A stretch of 64,000 nucleotides of DNA, taken from Bradyrhizobium lablabi. GTDB taxonomy: Bacteria; Pseudomonadota; Alphaproteobacteria; Rhizobiales; Xanthobacteraceae. The notes beneath the pieces were generated by a model. The model was not told where the DNA came from. It saw only the letters and a program-made list of their open reading frames with translations, and did not search any database. Where the stretch lies: positions 1-64,000 of the forward strand of contig NZ_JAFCLN010000019.1 in assembly GCF_018129385.1 (NCBI RefSeq), written 5' to 3'. The position numbers and the translations under genes are program-made. Positions 41,996 through 49,764 of the stretch are shown piece by piece; the stretch's first letter is position 1; each line of letters opens with the position of its first letter.

Positions 41996-42985
41996 TTATT
42001 TCGCCGGCGTGGCCGTGATCGCCTTGCGGATAGCGGCGAGCGGTGCGCTGTCATCGAATTCGAGCGCCTCGCCGCGCAGGCGCAAGCCGAGATCGCGCCA
42101 CAGATCGTCGAGATTGGGTGTGACGGGCTTGTCACCCATCTCGCGGTGCAGGCGCGTCATCACGTCGAGCCCGACTGCCTTGTCGGCAGTGGTAAGCACG
42201 CGCTCAATCGGCCAGTTCTTCTCATGGTTGCCGCCGACTGCGATCACACCGCGCATCGCGTCCTGTAGGCCAAGCCGGTTGCCGGTCAATTTGTGAATTT
42301 CAACATCAGCCAACAGGCAGAACATCGCGCCACCCCAATAGCGGCGGCCCCAGGTCGGCGTATTGTCGAGACCCTGATCGCCCGCTTCCGGCAGACCCTT
42401 GGGCATATCGCGCGTCATCGCCTGCCAGATATCGCGCGCCGCCATGTCGCCCGCCTGCACCCGCGCGATCGGCTCGATATAGACCGCAAGTCCCTCGGAC
42501 AGCCAGCTGTAACGGTCCGGCATGTCGGGCAGCGCCAGATGCACCATTTCGTGCACCATCACCCAGTCGCGGCGTAAATCGTCCTCGCTGGCTTCGCGCC
42601 CGAGCAGCACGCGGATGGCGGCGCCGCGATAGCCCCAGGTGGTGCCGCCCCGCACGCGCCGGCCGCTCACCGGCACGATCAGCAGCTTTAGCTCGGCGAC
42701 CGGGAAGCGGCCGTAATAGGTCGAGACGGCTCTCGCCGAAATCCTGATCCAGTCCAAAATTTTTTCCTGCGGCAAGGCGAGGTCGCCGGGCGCAAACCCG
42801 GCATGGATCACGCCGCCGGGCACCTCGATGTCGATCTTTTGCAGCCGTTCGAACGCGTCATAGGGCATGCGGTCGCCGCGCATGAAGTCGGATTGCGCGC
42901 CGGCAGGGATGGAAAGCGCACTTGCCAGCGCCGATGCGGAGATCGCCGCAAGCGCGGCCCGGCGAGTGATCGCGCTGCTTTTCAT
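41996..42985 (-). CDS. Secreted zinc metallopeptidase-like (gluzincin) protein
   Basis: The 329-residue protein has an N-terminal signal with paired arginines (AITRRAALAAISASALA), possibly Tat-dependent. Its motif VHEMVHLALPDMP contains HExxH (His145, Glu146, His149), followed 14 residues later by WLSEGLAVYIEP with the third ligand Glu164, the gluzincin layout. A WGRRYWGGAMFCLLADVEI helix follows. It may be a periplasmic peptidase; substrate unknown. It lies downstream of the buf operon on the same strand but after a terminator, so co-expression is unlikely. Confidence 0.8.
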   Translation of the reverse strand: MKSSAITRRAALAAISASALASALSIPAGAQSDFMRGDRMPYDAFERLQKIDIEVPGGVIHAGFAPGDLALPQEKILDWIRISARAVSTYYGRFPVAELKLLIVPVSGRRVRGGTTWGYRGAAIRVLLGREASEDDLRRDWVMVHEMVHLALPDMPDRYSWLSEGLAVYIEPIARVQAGDMAARDIWQAMTRDMPKGLPEAGDQGLDNTPTWGRRYWGGAMFCLLADVEIHKLTGNRLGLQDAMRGVIAVGGNHEKNWPIERVLTTADKAVGLDVMTRLHREMGDKPVTPNLDDLWRDLGLRLRGEALEFDDSAPLAAIRKAITATPAK

Positions 42986-43107
42986 GGCAAGGCGCTTCGG
43001 GTCGGTTGAGTTGCCGCCGGTTCCGCGAGGATGCCGATCGGCACTTCGTCCCATGTCATGTGCTCGACGAAGCGATCGTGGCTGCGCATGGCCGACTCCT
43101 GCACATA

Positions 43108-43155
43108 GCGTTTTCAAGCGAAGTGGAGACCGGTTCGCGTGAAGAAAACGCGTCA
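43108..43155. repeat. Palindromic repeat, GCGTTTTC...GAAAACGC family
   Basis: GCGTTTTCAAGCGAAGTGGA at the left and GCGTGAAGAAAACGCGTCA at the right pair by GCGTTTTC/GAAAACGC. The ACCGGTTCGCGTGAAGAAAACGCG form is, from memory, one of the commonest Bradyrhizobium intergenic repeats. It follows the buf-operon terminator. Confidence 0.75.
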
Positions 43156-43163
43156 AGGAAAAC

Positions 43164-43195
43164 ATAGAACCCGGTTCGGAAGAGCCGGGTTCTAT
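43164..43195 (-). terminator. Terminator of the buf operon, overlapping the bufC stop
   Basis: ATAGAACCCGG (43164-43174) and CCGGGTTCTAT (43185-43195) form a perfect 11-bp stem with a 10-nt loop. Read on the minus strand it is followed by GTTTTCC. The bufC TAG stop (43192-43194) lies inside the stem. Confidence 0.85.
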
Positions 43196-43974
43196 TTGAT
43201 GGCGGCGCCCGTCAAAAGCCCGGCCGAAATCCAGCCGTGCAGATAGCCGGCGCCGCGTGCCGCCGCGCCATCGGCATCGTCATAGGTCGCGAGCATGGTG
43301 CAGAGCACGCCAAAGGGAACGCCGCCAGCGGCCTCGTCCCACATCATCGCTTCTTCCGCGGAGAGCTCGCGGAACATCGGCGTGTTGTCCTGGCGCCAGG
43401 CCAAAACACGCGAAGGCTCCTCCAGCGCGACCGCGTCCGGCAGCGTTTCGTCGTTCTTCAGCGCCATCCAGATCGCGGACGCGTTGGTGGAGAGGTCGAG
43501 ACGCGTGGCGGTCGGATGCGGCGTGAAACGAAGATCGTTCCAAACTTCGGGCGCGAAGGCAGCCATATCGGTCAGCGCCAACACGGCGCCATCCTTGCCA
43601 TCAAAAGCGTCGTTGAGCGCCTTTTCCAGCGCGGCGAGATCGGACAGTACGGGATGATCGCTGTACGGCGTGGTCGACTTCAGAAATGTCGGCAAGTTTT
43701 GCGAGAACCAGCGCAGGTTCGGATGCTCGGACGGATATGCCCTGACATAGGCATGCCCCATCTCGTCGAACATCTCGTCGCCGAGATAGGCATGCAGCAA
43801 TTCGTGATCGTTGCGAACAGCATCGACCAGCCGCGAGCCGTAGGCGTAGCGGTAGACGCCATACAGCGTCTCGCGCTTCTCCCTGGGACCGTCGAGGATT
43901 TCCGCCAGCACCTCATCGTCGCCGCCCAAAATGCCGCGCTGGAAATCGGCCTGCTGGCGCGCAAGGTCGCTCAT
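43192..43974 (-). CDS. bufC: BufC-like MNIO partner protein (DUF2063)
   Basis: The 260-residue product starts MSDLARQQADFQRGILGGDD and contains the DUF2063 pattern RETLYGVYRYAYGSRLVDAV, FDEMGHAYVRAYPSEHPNLR and LPTFLKSTTPYSDHPVLSDL. In bufferin, methanobactin-like and TglI-type systems such proteins bind the precursor leader and present it to the DUF692 enzyme. The start overlaps the bufB stop by 4 nt (ATGA), showing tight coupling of the two maturation proteins. It is the last gene of the operon, closed by the terminator at 43164-43195. Confidence 0.9.
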   Translation of the reverse strand: MSDLARQQADFQRGILGGDDEVLAEILDGPREKRETLYGVYRYAYGSRLVDAVRNDHELLHAYLGDEMFDEMGHAYVRAYPSEHPNLRWFSQNLPTFLKSTTPYSDHPVLSDLAALEKALNDAFDGKDGAVLALTDMAAFAPEVWNDLRFTPHPTATRLDLSTNASAIWMALKNDETLPDAVALEEPSRVLAWRQDNTPMFRELSAEEAMMWDEAAGGVPFGVLCTMLATYDDADGAAARGAGYLHGWISAGLLTGAAIK

Positions 43975-44870
43975 GCTGCGGGCTGGTCAGCCAGCACTTG
44001 TTCCGCTATTTCGCGGGTGCGGTTGACCTCGACGAGCAGTTCATCGAGCGGCGGGATATTGTCGTCGCGCTCGATCATGGTCGAAACCCGGCCAAAACGT
44101 CTTAGCGCTGCAACATAGAGATCCCAGACGTCCTCGCAGACGGGATGATCGTGGGTGTCGATGATATGCGTGCCCATGTGGCTGTGGCCGGCCATGTGGA
44201 ATTGCACGACGCGATCGGCCGGAATGCCATTGAGGAAGGTGTGCGGGTCGTAGCCGTGATTGAAGGCGCTGACATAGACGTTGTTGACGTCGAACAGCAG
44301 CCAGCATCCGGAACGGCGCGAGAGCTCCGACAAAAACTCCCATTCCGTCATCTCGGAATTGCTGAACTGCACATAGGTCGAGACGTTTTCCAGCACGATG
44401 GCGCGGCCGAGAAAATCCTGCACCAGTTGCACGCGGCTGACGACATGGTCGAGCGCTTCGCCAGTGTAGGGGATCGGCAACAGGTCATGCAGGTTCTTGC
44501 CGTGCACGCCGGTCCAGCACAGATGGTCGGACACCCATTGCGGCTCGACGCGGCGGGCCAGATCCTTCAGCGCTTGCAGGTAATCGAAATTCGGCGACGC
44601 GGTGGAAGCGATGGAAAGCGATACGCCGTGCATCACCACCGGATAACACTCGCGAATCCGGTCGAGCACGCGCAGCGGCTGGCCGCCCGGCAGCATGTAG
44701 TTCTCGCTGATGACCTCGAACCAGTCGATCGGCGGATTGCCGCCGAGGATTTCGTCATAATGCTGATGGCGAAGCCCGAGGCCGAAGCCGAGGAACGGTG
44801 GCTTGGCCGTGCGCGCAGTACGGTCTGCAAGCGCCGCTGACATATGTGGCAATCTGCTTGCGACGTTCAT
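43971..44870 (-). CDS. bufB: BufB-like DUF692 multinuclear iron oxygenase (MNIO)
   Basis: MNIO enzymes use two or three iron ions to rewrite peptide cysteines, for example to oxazolone/thioamide in methanobactin and to thiooxazole in bufferins. The 299-residue TIM-barrel protein keeps the metal-ligand pattern: His81 (VVMHGVSLS), His116 (SDHLCW), Glu161 (VLENVSTY), Asp194/Asn196 (FDVNNVYVS), His225/His229/His231 (FHMAGHSHMG), Asp238/His240/His242 (DTHDHP) and Glu267 (MIERDD). ATG 44870 is used; ATG 44843 (MSAALADRT) is possible. A strong hairpin precedes it, and bufC is translationally coupled after it. Confidence 0.95.
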   Translation of the reverse strand: MNVASRLPHMSAALADRTARTAKPPFLGFGLGLRHQHYDEILGGNPPIDWFEVISENYMLPGGQPLRVLDRIRECYPVVMHGVSLSIASTASPNFDYLQALKDLARRVEPQWVSDHLCWTGVHGKNLHDLLPIPYTGEALDHVVSRVQLVQDFLGRAIVLENVSTYVQFSNSEMTEWEFLSELSRRSGCWLLFDVNNVYVSAFNHGYDPHTFLNGIPADRVVQFHMAGHSHMGTHIIDTHDHPVCEDVWDLYVAALRRFGRVSTMIERDDNIPPLDELLVEVNRTREIAEQVLADQPAA

Positions 44871-44913
44871 GGGCTCGCTCGCGCCGTGCTTGATCCAAAA
44901 CTATCACGGAAGA

Positions 44914-44935
44914 GGGGCCCGGAACACCGGGCCCC
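44914..44935 (-). promoter_or_regulatory. Hairpin between bufA and bufB
   Basis: GGGGCCCGG (44914-44922) and CCGGGCCCC (44927-44935) form a perfect 9-bp all-GC stem with a 4-nt loop in the 82-bp bufA-bufB gap. On the minus strand it is followed by TCTTCCG, too poor in T for full termination. It could act as a partial terminator or as a 3' mRNA stabiliser that makes more precursor than enzyme. Confidence 0.7.
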
Positions 44936-44952
44936 GGTCCGAACGCAGACGA

Positions 44953-45210
44953 TCAAGACGGCGTGAACTTGCCCTTGGCCGCGTCGCACTTTTCCTTGGT
45001 CATGGCCGAAAAGCCCTGGCCCTTGCACGCGTTCAGGCCCTTGCATGCGTTCGCGGTGCCCTTGCAGGCGCTCTGGCCCTTGCATGCGTTGGCGCCCATG
45101 CATTTGCCTTCGCCGGCGGCGTAGGCCACGTTGGAAACCGTAGCGCCGGCTAGGAACAACGTGGCGGCAGCGGCGGCGATGGCGGCACCGGACTTGGTCG
45201 TCACCTTCAT
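44953..45210 (-). CDS. bufA: Bufferin precursor BufA, six-Cys CKG-repeat type
   Basis: The 85-residue precursor has a Sec signal peptide (Ala-rich, about residues 8-32, ending NVAYA-AG). A short core follows with Cys37, Cys43, Cys49, Cys56, Cys62 and Cys75. Four of them sit in CKG units (NACKGQSACKG, NACKGLNACKGQG). In bufferins the DUF692/DUF2063 pair modifies such cysteines, and the product binds copper in the periplasm. GGAGGAG lies right before ATG 45210. The frame extends 12 codons upstream to ATG 45246, but without a ribosome site. No other precursor gene is seen in the locus. Confidence 0.9.
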   Translation of the reverse strand: MKVTTKSGAAIAAAAATLFLAGATVSNVAYAAGEGKCMGANACKGQSACKGTANACKGLNACKGQGFSAMTKEKCDAAKGKFTPS

Positions 45211-45288
45211 GATCGTCTCCTCCATAAAGAGTACCATAAGGTGCACCGCATGCGGCCATGAGAGCCTGCAAACTGCACCCGGCGAAAG

Positions 45289-45777
45289 CTACGTATAGGA
45301 TTGGACTTGGTTACACGGCAAACCGGATTTTTTATTGGCTGCGTTCAGCAGCAGCCGGTCGAGGGAGGCCGCGCCGGGGCCGGCGATGGCGAGCCACAGG
45401 AAGCTGGCGAAATAGGTCGCCTCCTCGAAGCCGAGCAGGGTCTCCAGCGAATCCACGACCTCCCACTTTGCCGATTTGATCGCGACCAGCATGGTGAAAG
45501 CTAGCATTGCGGCGGGGATGCGGGTGAACAGGCCGAGGATCAGCATGATCCCGCCAAAGAACTCAACGCCCGAAACAAAAGGCGTCATGATCTTCGGGAA
45601 GAGGATGCCCCACTCGACAAAATTCTGGGTGATCTGGGGCAGGTTGTTGAGCTTGCCCCAGCCGCTGAGCATGAAGACGTAACCGACGATCAGGCGCATG
45701 GTCAGCGGGCCTGCCCAGGAAAAATAGGAGGCGATCCGGGCGGGCAGCAGGATCAGCAGATTGACGATGAAAGTCAT
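45289..45777 (-). CDS. DoxX-family membrane protein of the buf operon
   Basis: The 162-residue protein has four membrane segments, with the DoxX hallmarks MRLIVGYVFMLSGWGKLNNL, FVSGVEFFGGIMLILGLFTR and an Arg/Pro-bearing loop. DoxX proteins are small quinol- or thiol-related membrane proteins of unclear role; they commonly accompany bufferin genes. Here it is first in the operon, 78 bp before bufA, and follows a candidate ECF promoter. It might be needed for export or redox handling of the modified peptide, which is inference. GGAGGGG lies just before its ATG. Confidence 0.88.
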   Translation of the reverse strand: MTFIVNLLILLPARIASYFSWAGPLTMRLIVGYVFMLSGWGKLNNLPQITQNFVEWGILFPKIMTPFVSGVEFFGGIMLILGLFTRIPAAMLAFTMLVAIKSAKWEVVDSLETLLGFEEATYFASFLWLAIAGPGAASLDRLLLNAANKKSGLPCNQVQSYT

Positions 45778-45871
45778 GGATAACCCCCTCCAAATATTGT
45801 CAGCGGTGCGCAGCCGCCGCCGGTCAGGCGAACAAGATGCGGACCGGGGTCAAGCCGGTTCCGGGAGGAGT

Positions 45872-45897
45872 TTCGGAGGAACTGACCCGCTTGTTAC
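45872..45897 (-). promoter_or_regulatory. Candidate ECF sigma (SigF-like) promoter of the buf operon
   Basis: On the minus strand GTAACA (45897-45892), a 16-bp spacer and CGAA (45875-45872) match the GTAACC-N16-CGAA arrangement that I recall for the Caulobacter ECF factor SigF, whose regulon includes the gold/copper-induced bufferin operon. It lies between ccdA and the DoxX gene, about 95 bp before the DoxX start. One -35 base differs. Confidence 0.5.
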
Positions 45898-45921
45898 GGG
45901 GATCTTGGCGGATTTCTCGCG

Positions 45922-46653
45922 CTAACCGAAATTTTGCAGCGCGGGAAAAGTCTCCAGCAGCCAGATGCTGACGCCGGTGACGGCACCGGTCAGAAATCCG
46001 ATGCCGGTGATCACCATCAATACGCCCATCGCCCGCTCGACATTGTGGAGATGGTGCTTCATGCGTGCAAACAGCGAGGAGAACTGTTTGACCGCAACGG
46101 CGGCCAGCAGGAAGGGAATGCCGAGCCCTGCGGAATAGATCGCCAGCAGCATCGCGCCCTTGGTGACGGTGGCCTCGGCCGCGGCCACGGAAAGGATTGC
46201 CGCCAGGATCGGGCCGATACAGGGCGTCCAGCCGAACGCAAAGGCTAGCCCCATCACATAGGCGCCCCACAGCCCGACCGGTTTCGGTGCCGTCAGCCGT
46301 CCCTCGCGCATCAACAGGCCGATCCGCGTCAGCCCCAGGAAATGCAGGCCCATGACGATGATGACGATGCCGGCAACGATCGATAGCTGCGCCGACCAGG
46401 CGCGGATCAGGCCGCCGATAATGGACGCGCTGGCCCCGAGCGCCACGAACACGGTGGAAAAGCCGAGCACGAACATCAGCGCCGCGCCCATCACCGCCCG
46501 CTTGGAGGCCTTCACATCCTGGTCGTTGGCGACATGCTCGACGGTGGCGCCGGTCAGGTAGACCAGATAGGGCGGCACCAGCGGCAGCACGCAGGGCGAC
46601 AAGAAGCTTATGAGCCCTGCGAGGGCGGCTGCCGGAATCGAAACGTCGTGCAT
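45922..46653 (-). CDS. ccdA: Cytochrome c biogenesis/thiol reductant transporter CcdA
   Basis: CcdA passes electrons from cytoplasmic thioredoxin across the membrane to periplasmic thiol proteins for cytochrome c maturation and related work. The 243-residue protein has six membrane segments and the two redox cysteines: Cys21 in SFLSPCVLPLVPPYLVYLTG and the second in FGWTPCIGPILAAIL. It is upstream of the DoxX-buf genes on the same strand, but the candidate ECF promoter in the 144-bp gap suggests separate control. A thiol supply role for bufferin cysteines is possible but unproven. Confidence 0.93.
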   Translation of the reverse strand: MHDVSIPAAALAGLISFLSPCVLPLVPPYLVYLTGATVEHVANDQDVKASKRAVMGAALMFVLGFSTVFVALGASASIIGGLIRAWSAQLSIVAGIVIIVMGLHFLGLTRIGLLMREGRLTAPKPVGLWGAYVMGLAFAFGWTPCIGPILAAILSVAAAEATVTKGAMLLAIYSAGLGIPFLLAAVAVKQFSSLFARMKHHLHNVERAMGVLMVITGIGFLTGAVTGVSIWLLETFPALQNFG

Positions 46654-46824
46654 CAGAAAACCCTGGAGGATATCAGTCGTATCCTATTGGCTTGTACGAA
46701 GGAAACATTCCAGAAGTTTTGCCGCGGTACAGGTCACAGAACTGTGTGGACCGGCGGGTCCGGCGTAACGCAGCGCAACGTGAGCCGTATTGCGCGGTAG
46801 CGAATTCGCAGCCACAAGGGTGAA

Positions 46825-48855
46825 ATGCGTATCGGAATCCGCAGCGCTATCTCGGGCCTCGTGCTGATGTCGATCATCGTCAGCGCGGTCGGCGTGAATT
46901 TGCTGTGGTGGCGCACCGCCACGCAGGTCAGCCAGACCCTGGCCGACACCATCAACGACCAGATCGTTTCCGCGGTCGGCGATCAATTGCAATCGATCAC
47001 GACGGAGGCGCGCTCCGCCTCGATCGCGGTACGCGCGCTGCTCACCGAAAAGGTGCTCGACGTCGACGATGCGAAGCGGCGCAAGTTCGTATTCCTGTCG
47101 CAACTACAGGCCCAGCCCACCATTTCCTGGGTCGCGTTCGGAAAGCCGGACGGCACCTTCTATGGCGCGCACAAGCTCGGCGATGCCGGCGTCGAAACGC
47201 TCGAGATCGGCGCGGACCGCAAGCTCAAGGTCGAGCAATACGACTATGTCGACGGCGACATCAAGCTCAGGGGGAGCCGCGTCGAGGACACGAAATATCT
47301 GGTCACCGAACAGGAGTGGTACAGCGGTTCGGATCTCTGGTCGACGCTGACGCTGCATCCGACCGGCGAACGGCCCGCGGCGGCGTTTGCCGTGCCGATC
47401 GATATCGACGGCGAGCGGGCAGGCGTGCTCGCGGTCATCATCGAGCTCACGCGGGTATCGAACTTCCTGTCGCAGCTCACGGTCGGAAAATCGGCCGGCG
47501 CCTTCATCCTCGACCGCGATGGTTCTGCGATCGCGGCGCCCGACGCCAACGCCGACGAGCTCACGCCGTTGAAAACCGACCAGCCGTTGTTTCCGGTCGC
47601 GGTCGACGCGATCCGCCAGGCAGGCAGCGCGTATGACGCGAACGGCGCCCAGCCGTTCAGCACAGGGGTTATCCGGGACGGCAAGGCCTACAAGACGGTG
47701 TTGACGCCGATCTCGTTCCCGGGCTGGTCGCTGGTGACGGTCGTGCCGGAATCGGAATTTTTAGGGCCGGTGCAGGAGACGATCCGGAAACTGCTGATGG
47801 GCCTTGCGGTGCTGATCGTGTTCGCCGGCCTGCTATCGGCATGGCTAGCGCAACGGCTGATCGCGGCGCCGCTGATCAAGGTGGTGGGCGAGATAAGGCA
47901 TGTCGAGCGCTTCGATCTCGACAAGGTGCAGCGTCATCCATCGCGGCTGACCGAGATTGAAAACCTGTCCGGCGCGATCGGCGACATGGCCCAGGGGCTC
48001 GCCGCGTTCCGAAAATACATTCCGGCGGATCTGGTGCGGCGGCTGGTCAGCGACGGCAACGGCGCGCGGCTCGGCGGCGCGGTGCGGCCGATGAGCGTGA
48101 TGTTCATCGATCTCGCCGGCTTCACCGGCATGTCGGAGCGGCTGGGTGAGGGGATCATTCCGCTGCTGTCGCGCTATTTCGATTCGGTCTCCGCGCAGAT
48201 CCAGCAGCATAACGGCACCATCGACAAATTTATCGGCGATGCCGTGATGGCCTTTTGGGGCGCGCCCGCGCCCAATCCCGATCATGCCGTCGATTGCTGC
48301 CGCGCCGCGCTCGCCTGCCAGCGCGCGGTCGAGGCGGCCGACCTGCTCGGCGACGATGGTCAGCCGGTGAAAATCCGCATCGGCATCAATTCCGGCGACA
48401 TGCTGGTCGGCAATATCGGGTCGGAAGTGCGGCTGAACTACACCGTGATCGGCGATGCCGTGAATATCGCGAGCCGGCTCGAAGGCAGCAACAAGGTCTA
48501 CGGGTCCACCATCATCATCGGCCCGGAGACGCGTCGCCTTGCGGGGGATCTCATCATCGTGCGCGAACTCGATCGGCTCGCGGTCTATGGCCGCGCCGGC
48601 GGCTTGCAGATTTACGAGTTGCTCTGCATGGCAGGTGAGGCAAGTGACTGCGAGGCCTGGGTCGCGGTTTATGAAGCCGGCCTCGCCTCGTGGCGGGCGC
48701 GGGAGTTCGCGCGCGCGATCGGCGATTTCGAGAAGGCGGCGGCGATGCGACCGTCCGATGCCGCTTCCGCCCTCATGATCGAGCGTTGCAAGCAGCAGCT
48801 TGAAAATCCGGCCGGTGAAGACTGGGACGGGACGACCATCGCGCGCACGAAGTAG
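46825..48855 (+). CDS. Membrane class III adenylate cyclase with Cache-type sensor
   Basis: The 676-residue protein has a TM near 12-29, a large extracytoplasmic region to about 320 resembling a dCache sensor, a TM at 323-346, a HAMP-like linker and a class III cyclase domain (about 420-610). Catalytic features are Asp429 (VMFIDLAGFTGMS) and Asp472 (KFIGDAVMAFWGAP) for metals, Lys468 and Thr540 (NYTVIGDAVNIASRLE) for adenine, and Asn547 and Arg551 for the transition state. cAMP synthesis in response to an outside signal is the expected role. The short C-terminal tail (FEKAAAMRPSDAASALM) is TPR-like. It diverges from ccdA. Confidence 0.92.
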   Translation: MRIGIRSAISGLVLMSIIVSAVGVNLLWWRTATQVSQTLADTINDQIVSAVGDQLQSITTEARSASIAVRALLTEKVLDVDDAKRRKFVFLSQLQAQPTISWVAFGKPDGTFYGAHKLGDAGVETLEIGADRKLKVEQYDYVDGDIKLRGSRVEDTKYLVTEQEWYSGSDLWSTLTLHPTGERPAAAFAVPIDIDGERAGVLAVIIELTRVSNFLSQLTVGKSAGAFILDRDGSAIAAPDANADELTPLKTDQPLFPVAVDAIRQAGSAYDANGAQPFSTGVIRDGKAYKTVLTPISFPGWSLVTVVPESEFLGPVQETIRKLLMGLAVLIVFAGLLSAWLAQRLIAAPLIKVVGEIRHVERFDLDKVQRHPSRLTEIENLSGAIGDMAQGLAAFRKYIPADLVRRLVSDGNGARLGGAVRPMSVMFIDLAGFTGMSERLGEGIIPLLSRYFDSVSAQIQQHNGTIDKFIGDAVMAFWGAPAPNPDHAVDCCRAALACQRAVEAADLLGDDGQPVKIRIGINSGDMLVGNIGSEVRLNYTVIGDAVNIASRLEGSNKVYGSTIIIGPETRRLAGDLIIVRELDRLAVYGRAGGLQIYELLCMAGEASDCEAWVAVYEAGLASWRAREFARAIGDFEKAAAMRPSDAASALMIERCKQQLENPAGEDWDGTTIARTK

Positions 48856-48872
48856 CGACAGGTAAGCGGGCT

Positions 48873-49526
48873 TCAGGTCCTGCCCACGCGCAGGTCGCTG
48901 CCGACCGGCATCAATTCATACGGCGGCACAAAACCCTTCATCGCCGCGAGGCGGCTGCGCCAGGCATGGATCGCCGGATATTCGCTGGCGATATCGAATC
49001 CGGTCTCTTCCGGCGGATAGAACACGTAGCCCGCCAGCGAGAAGTCGGCGATGGTCGGGCGCTCGCCAAGCATGAAGGGACGGCTGGCGAGATGCTTGTC
49101 CACGATCGCGAACGAGCTTTCCGCGCGGCTGCGCATGAAGGCCAGCACCGCCGGATGCGGTGGCGGCGTCGTGAACGACTTCTGGAAACGGTGGATGGCG
49201 TGATTGTTGGTGAATTTGTGGTTGTCGAACAGGATCCAGCGCAGCGCCTCCTGCCGTTCGTCGGCGTCGCGCGGCGCGAAATGACCGGTGGTCTCCGCCA
49301 GCCACATCAGGATCGCGCCTGATTGCGACATCCGCTTGCCGTCGACTTCCAGCACGGGCACTTCACCCATCGCATTGACGTCGGCGCGCCAGTCAGCGTC
49401 GCGCTGCACGCCGCCGGCAAAGTCGATGCCGACAGGCATCCAGTCGAGGCCTGCACAATTCAGATAAAGCGCGACCTTGAAGGAATTTCCGGAAGCGCCG
49501 ATGCAGTAGAGTTTGTAACGAGCCAT
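48873..49526 (-). CDS. Glutathione S-transferase family protein
   Basis: The 217-residue protein has a thioredoxin-like N-terminal half (YKLYCIGASGNSFKVALYLN, then MGEVPVLEVDGKRMSQSGAI) with the cis-Pro VPVL and the glutathione gamma-Glu binding QSGAI. An all-helical C-terminal domain (PTIADFSLAGYVFY) follows. The SGNSFK segment suggests a Ser active-site class. It may conjugate or reduce electrophiles; the substrate is unknown. ATG 49526 is chosen because the residues before it (MPAASCRQRD) do not fit the family. It is divergent from the hydroxyacid dehydrogenase unit. Confidence 0.88.
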   Translation of the reverse strand: MARYKLYCIGASGNSFKVALYLNCAGLDWMPVGIDFAGGVQRDADWRADVNAMGEVPVLEVDGKRMSQSGAILMWLAETTGHFAPRDADERQEALRWILFDNHKFTNNHAIHRFQKSFTTPPPHPAVLAFMRSRAESSFAIVDKHLASRPFMLGERPTIADFSLAGYVFYPPEETGFDIASEYPAIHAWRSRLAAMKGFVPPYELMPVGSDLRVGRT

Positions 49527-49703
49527 GCTGATATCCCTCCGCACCTGTAGCCTGCCCGATGCCGTCGCGGCGTCAACAGGCTCATCGCGCTGGCGGCAAC
49601 TGGCAGCAGGCAAAAGTCTGCTGCCCTTGCATGGGTATTCCGTTTCGCCTTACTGTCATCGGCGTGGCTGCGTTGCGCAGGCGGCCCAAGAAAAATGTCT
49701 GCC

Positions 49704-49760
49704 GGGGAGCGAAATGAAAACCGATCTGTTGGTTGCCGCCCTTTCGGCAAATCGCTCCCC
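49704..49760 (+). promoter_or_regulatory. Leader inverted repeat before the hydroxyacid dehydrogenase start
   Basis: GGGGAGCGA (49704-49712) is perfectly complementary to TCGCTCCCC (49752-49760), which ends one base before the GTG start. The first arm also contains the ribosome site of a 16-codon leader ORF, so folding would mask it. Confidence 0.5.
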
Positions 49761-49764
49761 GTGA
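49714..49764 (+). CDS. 16-residue leader peptide ORF (MKTDLLVAALSANRSP)
   Basis: ATG 49714 follows GGGGAG at a plausible spacing. It runs 16 codons to a TGA that overlaps the GTG start of the dehydrogenase (GTGA), the same coupling found between the dehydrogenase and the MFS gene. Such a short frame could serve as a leader for translational coupling or attenuation. No codon bias typical of amino-acid attenuators is seen. It may also be accidental. Confidence 0.4.
   Translation: MKTDLLVAALSANRSP

Noticed and set aside
41996..42985. Gluzincin gene as part of the bufferin operon
   Set aside because: A clear terminator and a palindromic repeat separate it from bufC, and peptidases are not usual parts of such operons.
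49525..49764. A 79-codon frame covering the leader of the dehydrogenase
   Set aside because: Its first 63 codons have no ribosome site or family look; only the last 16 codons after ATG 49714 are kept as a leader candidate.
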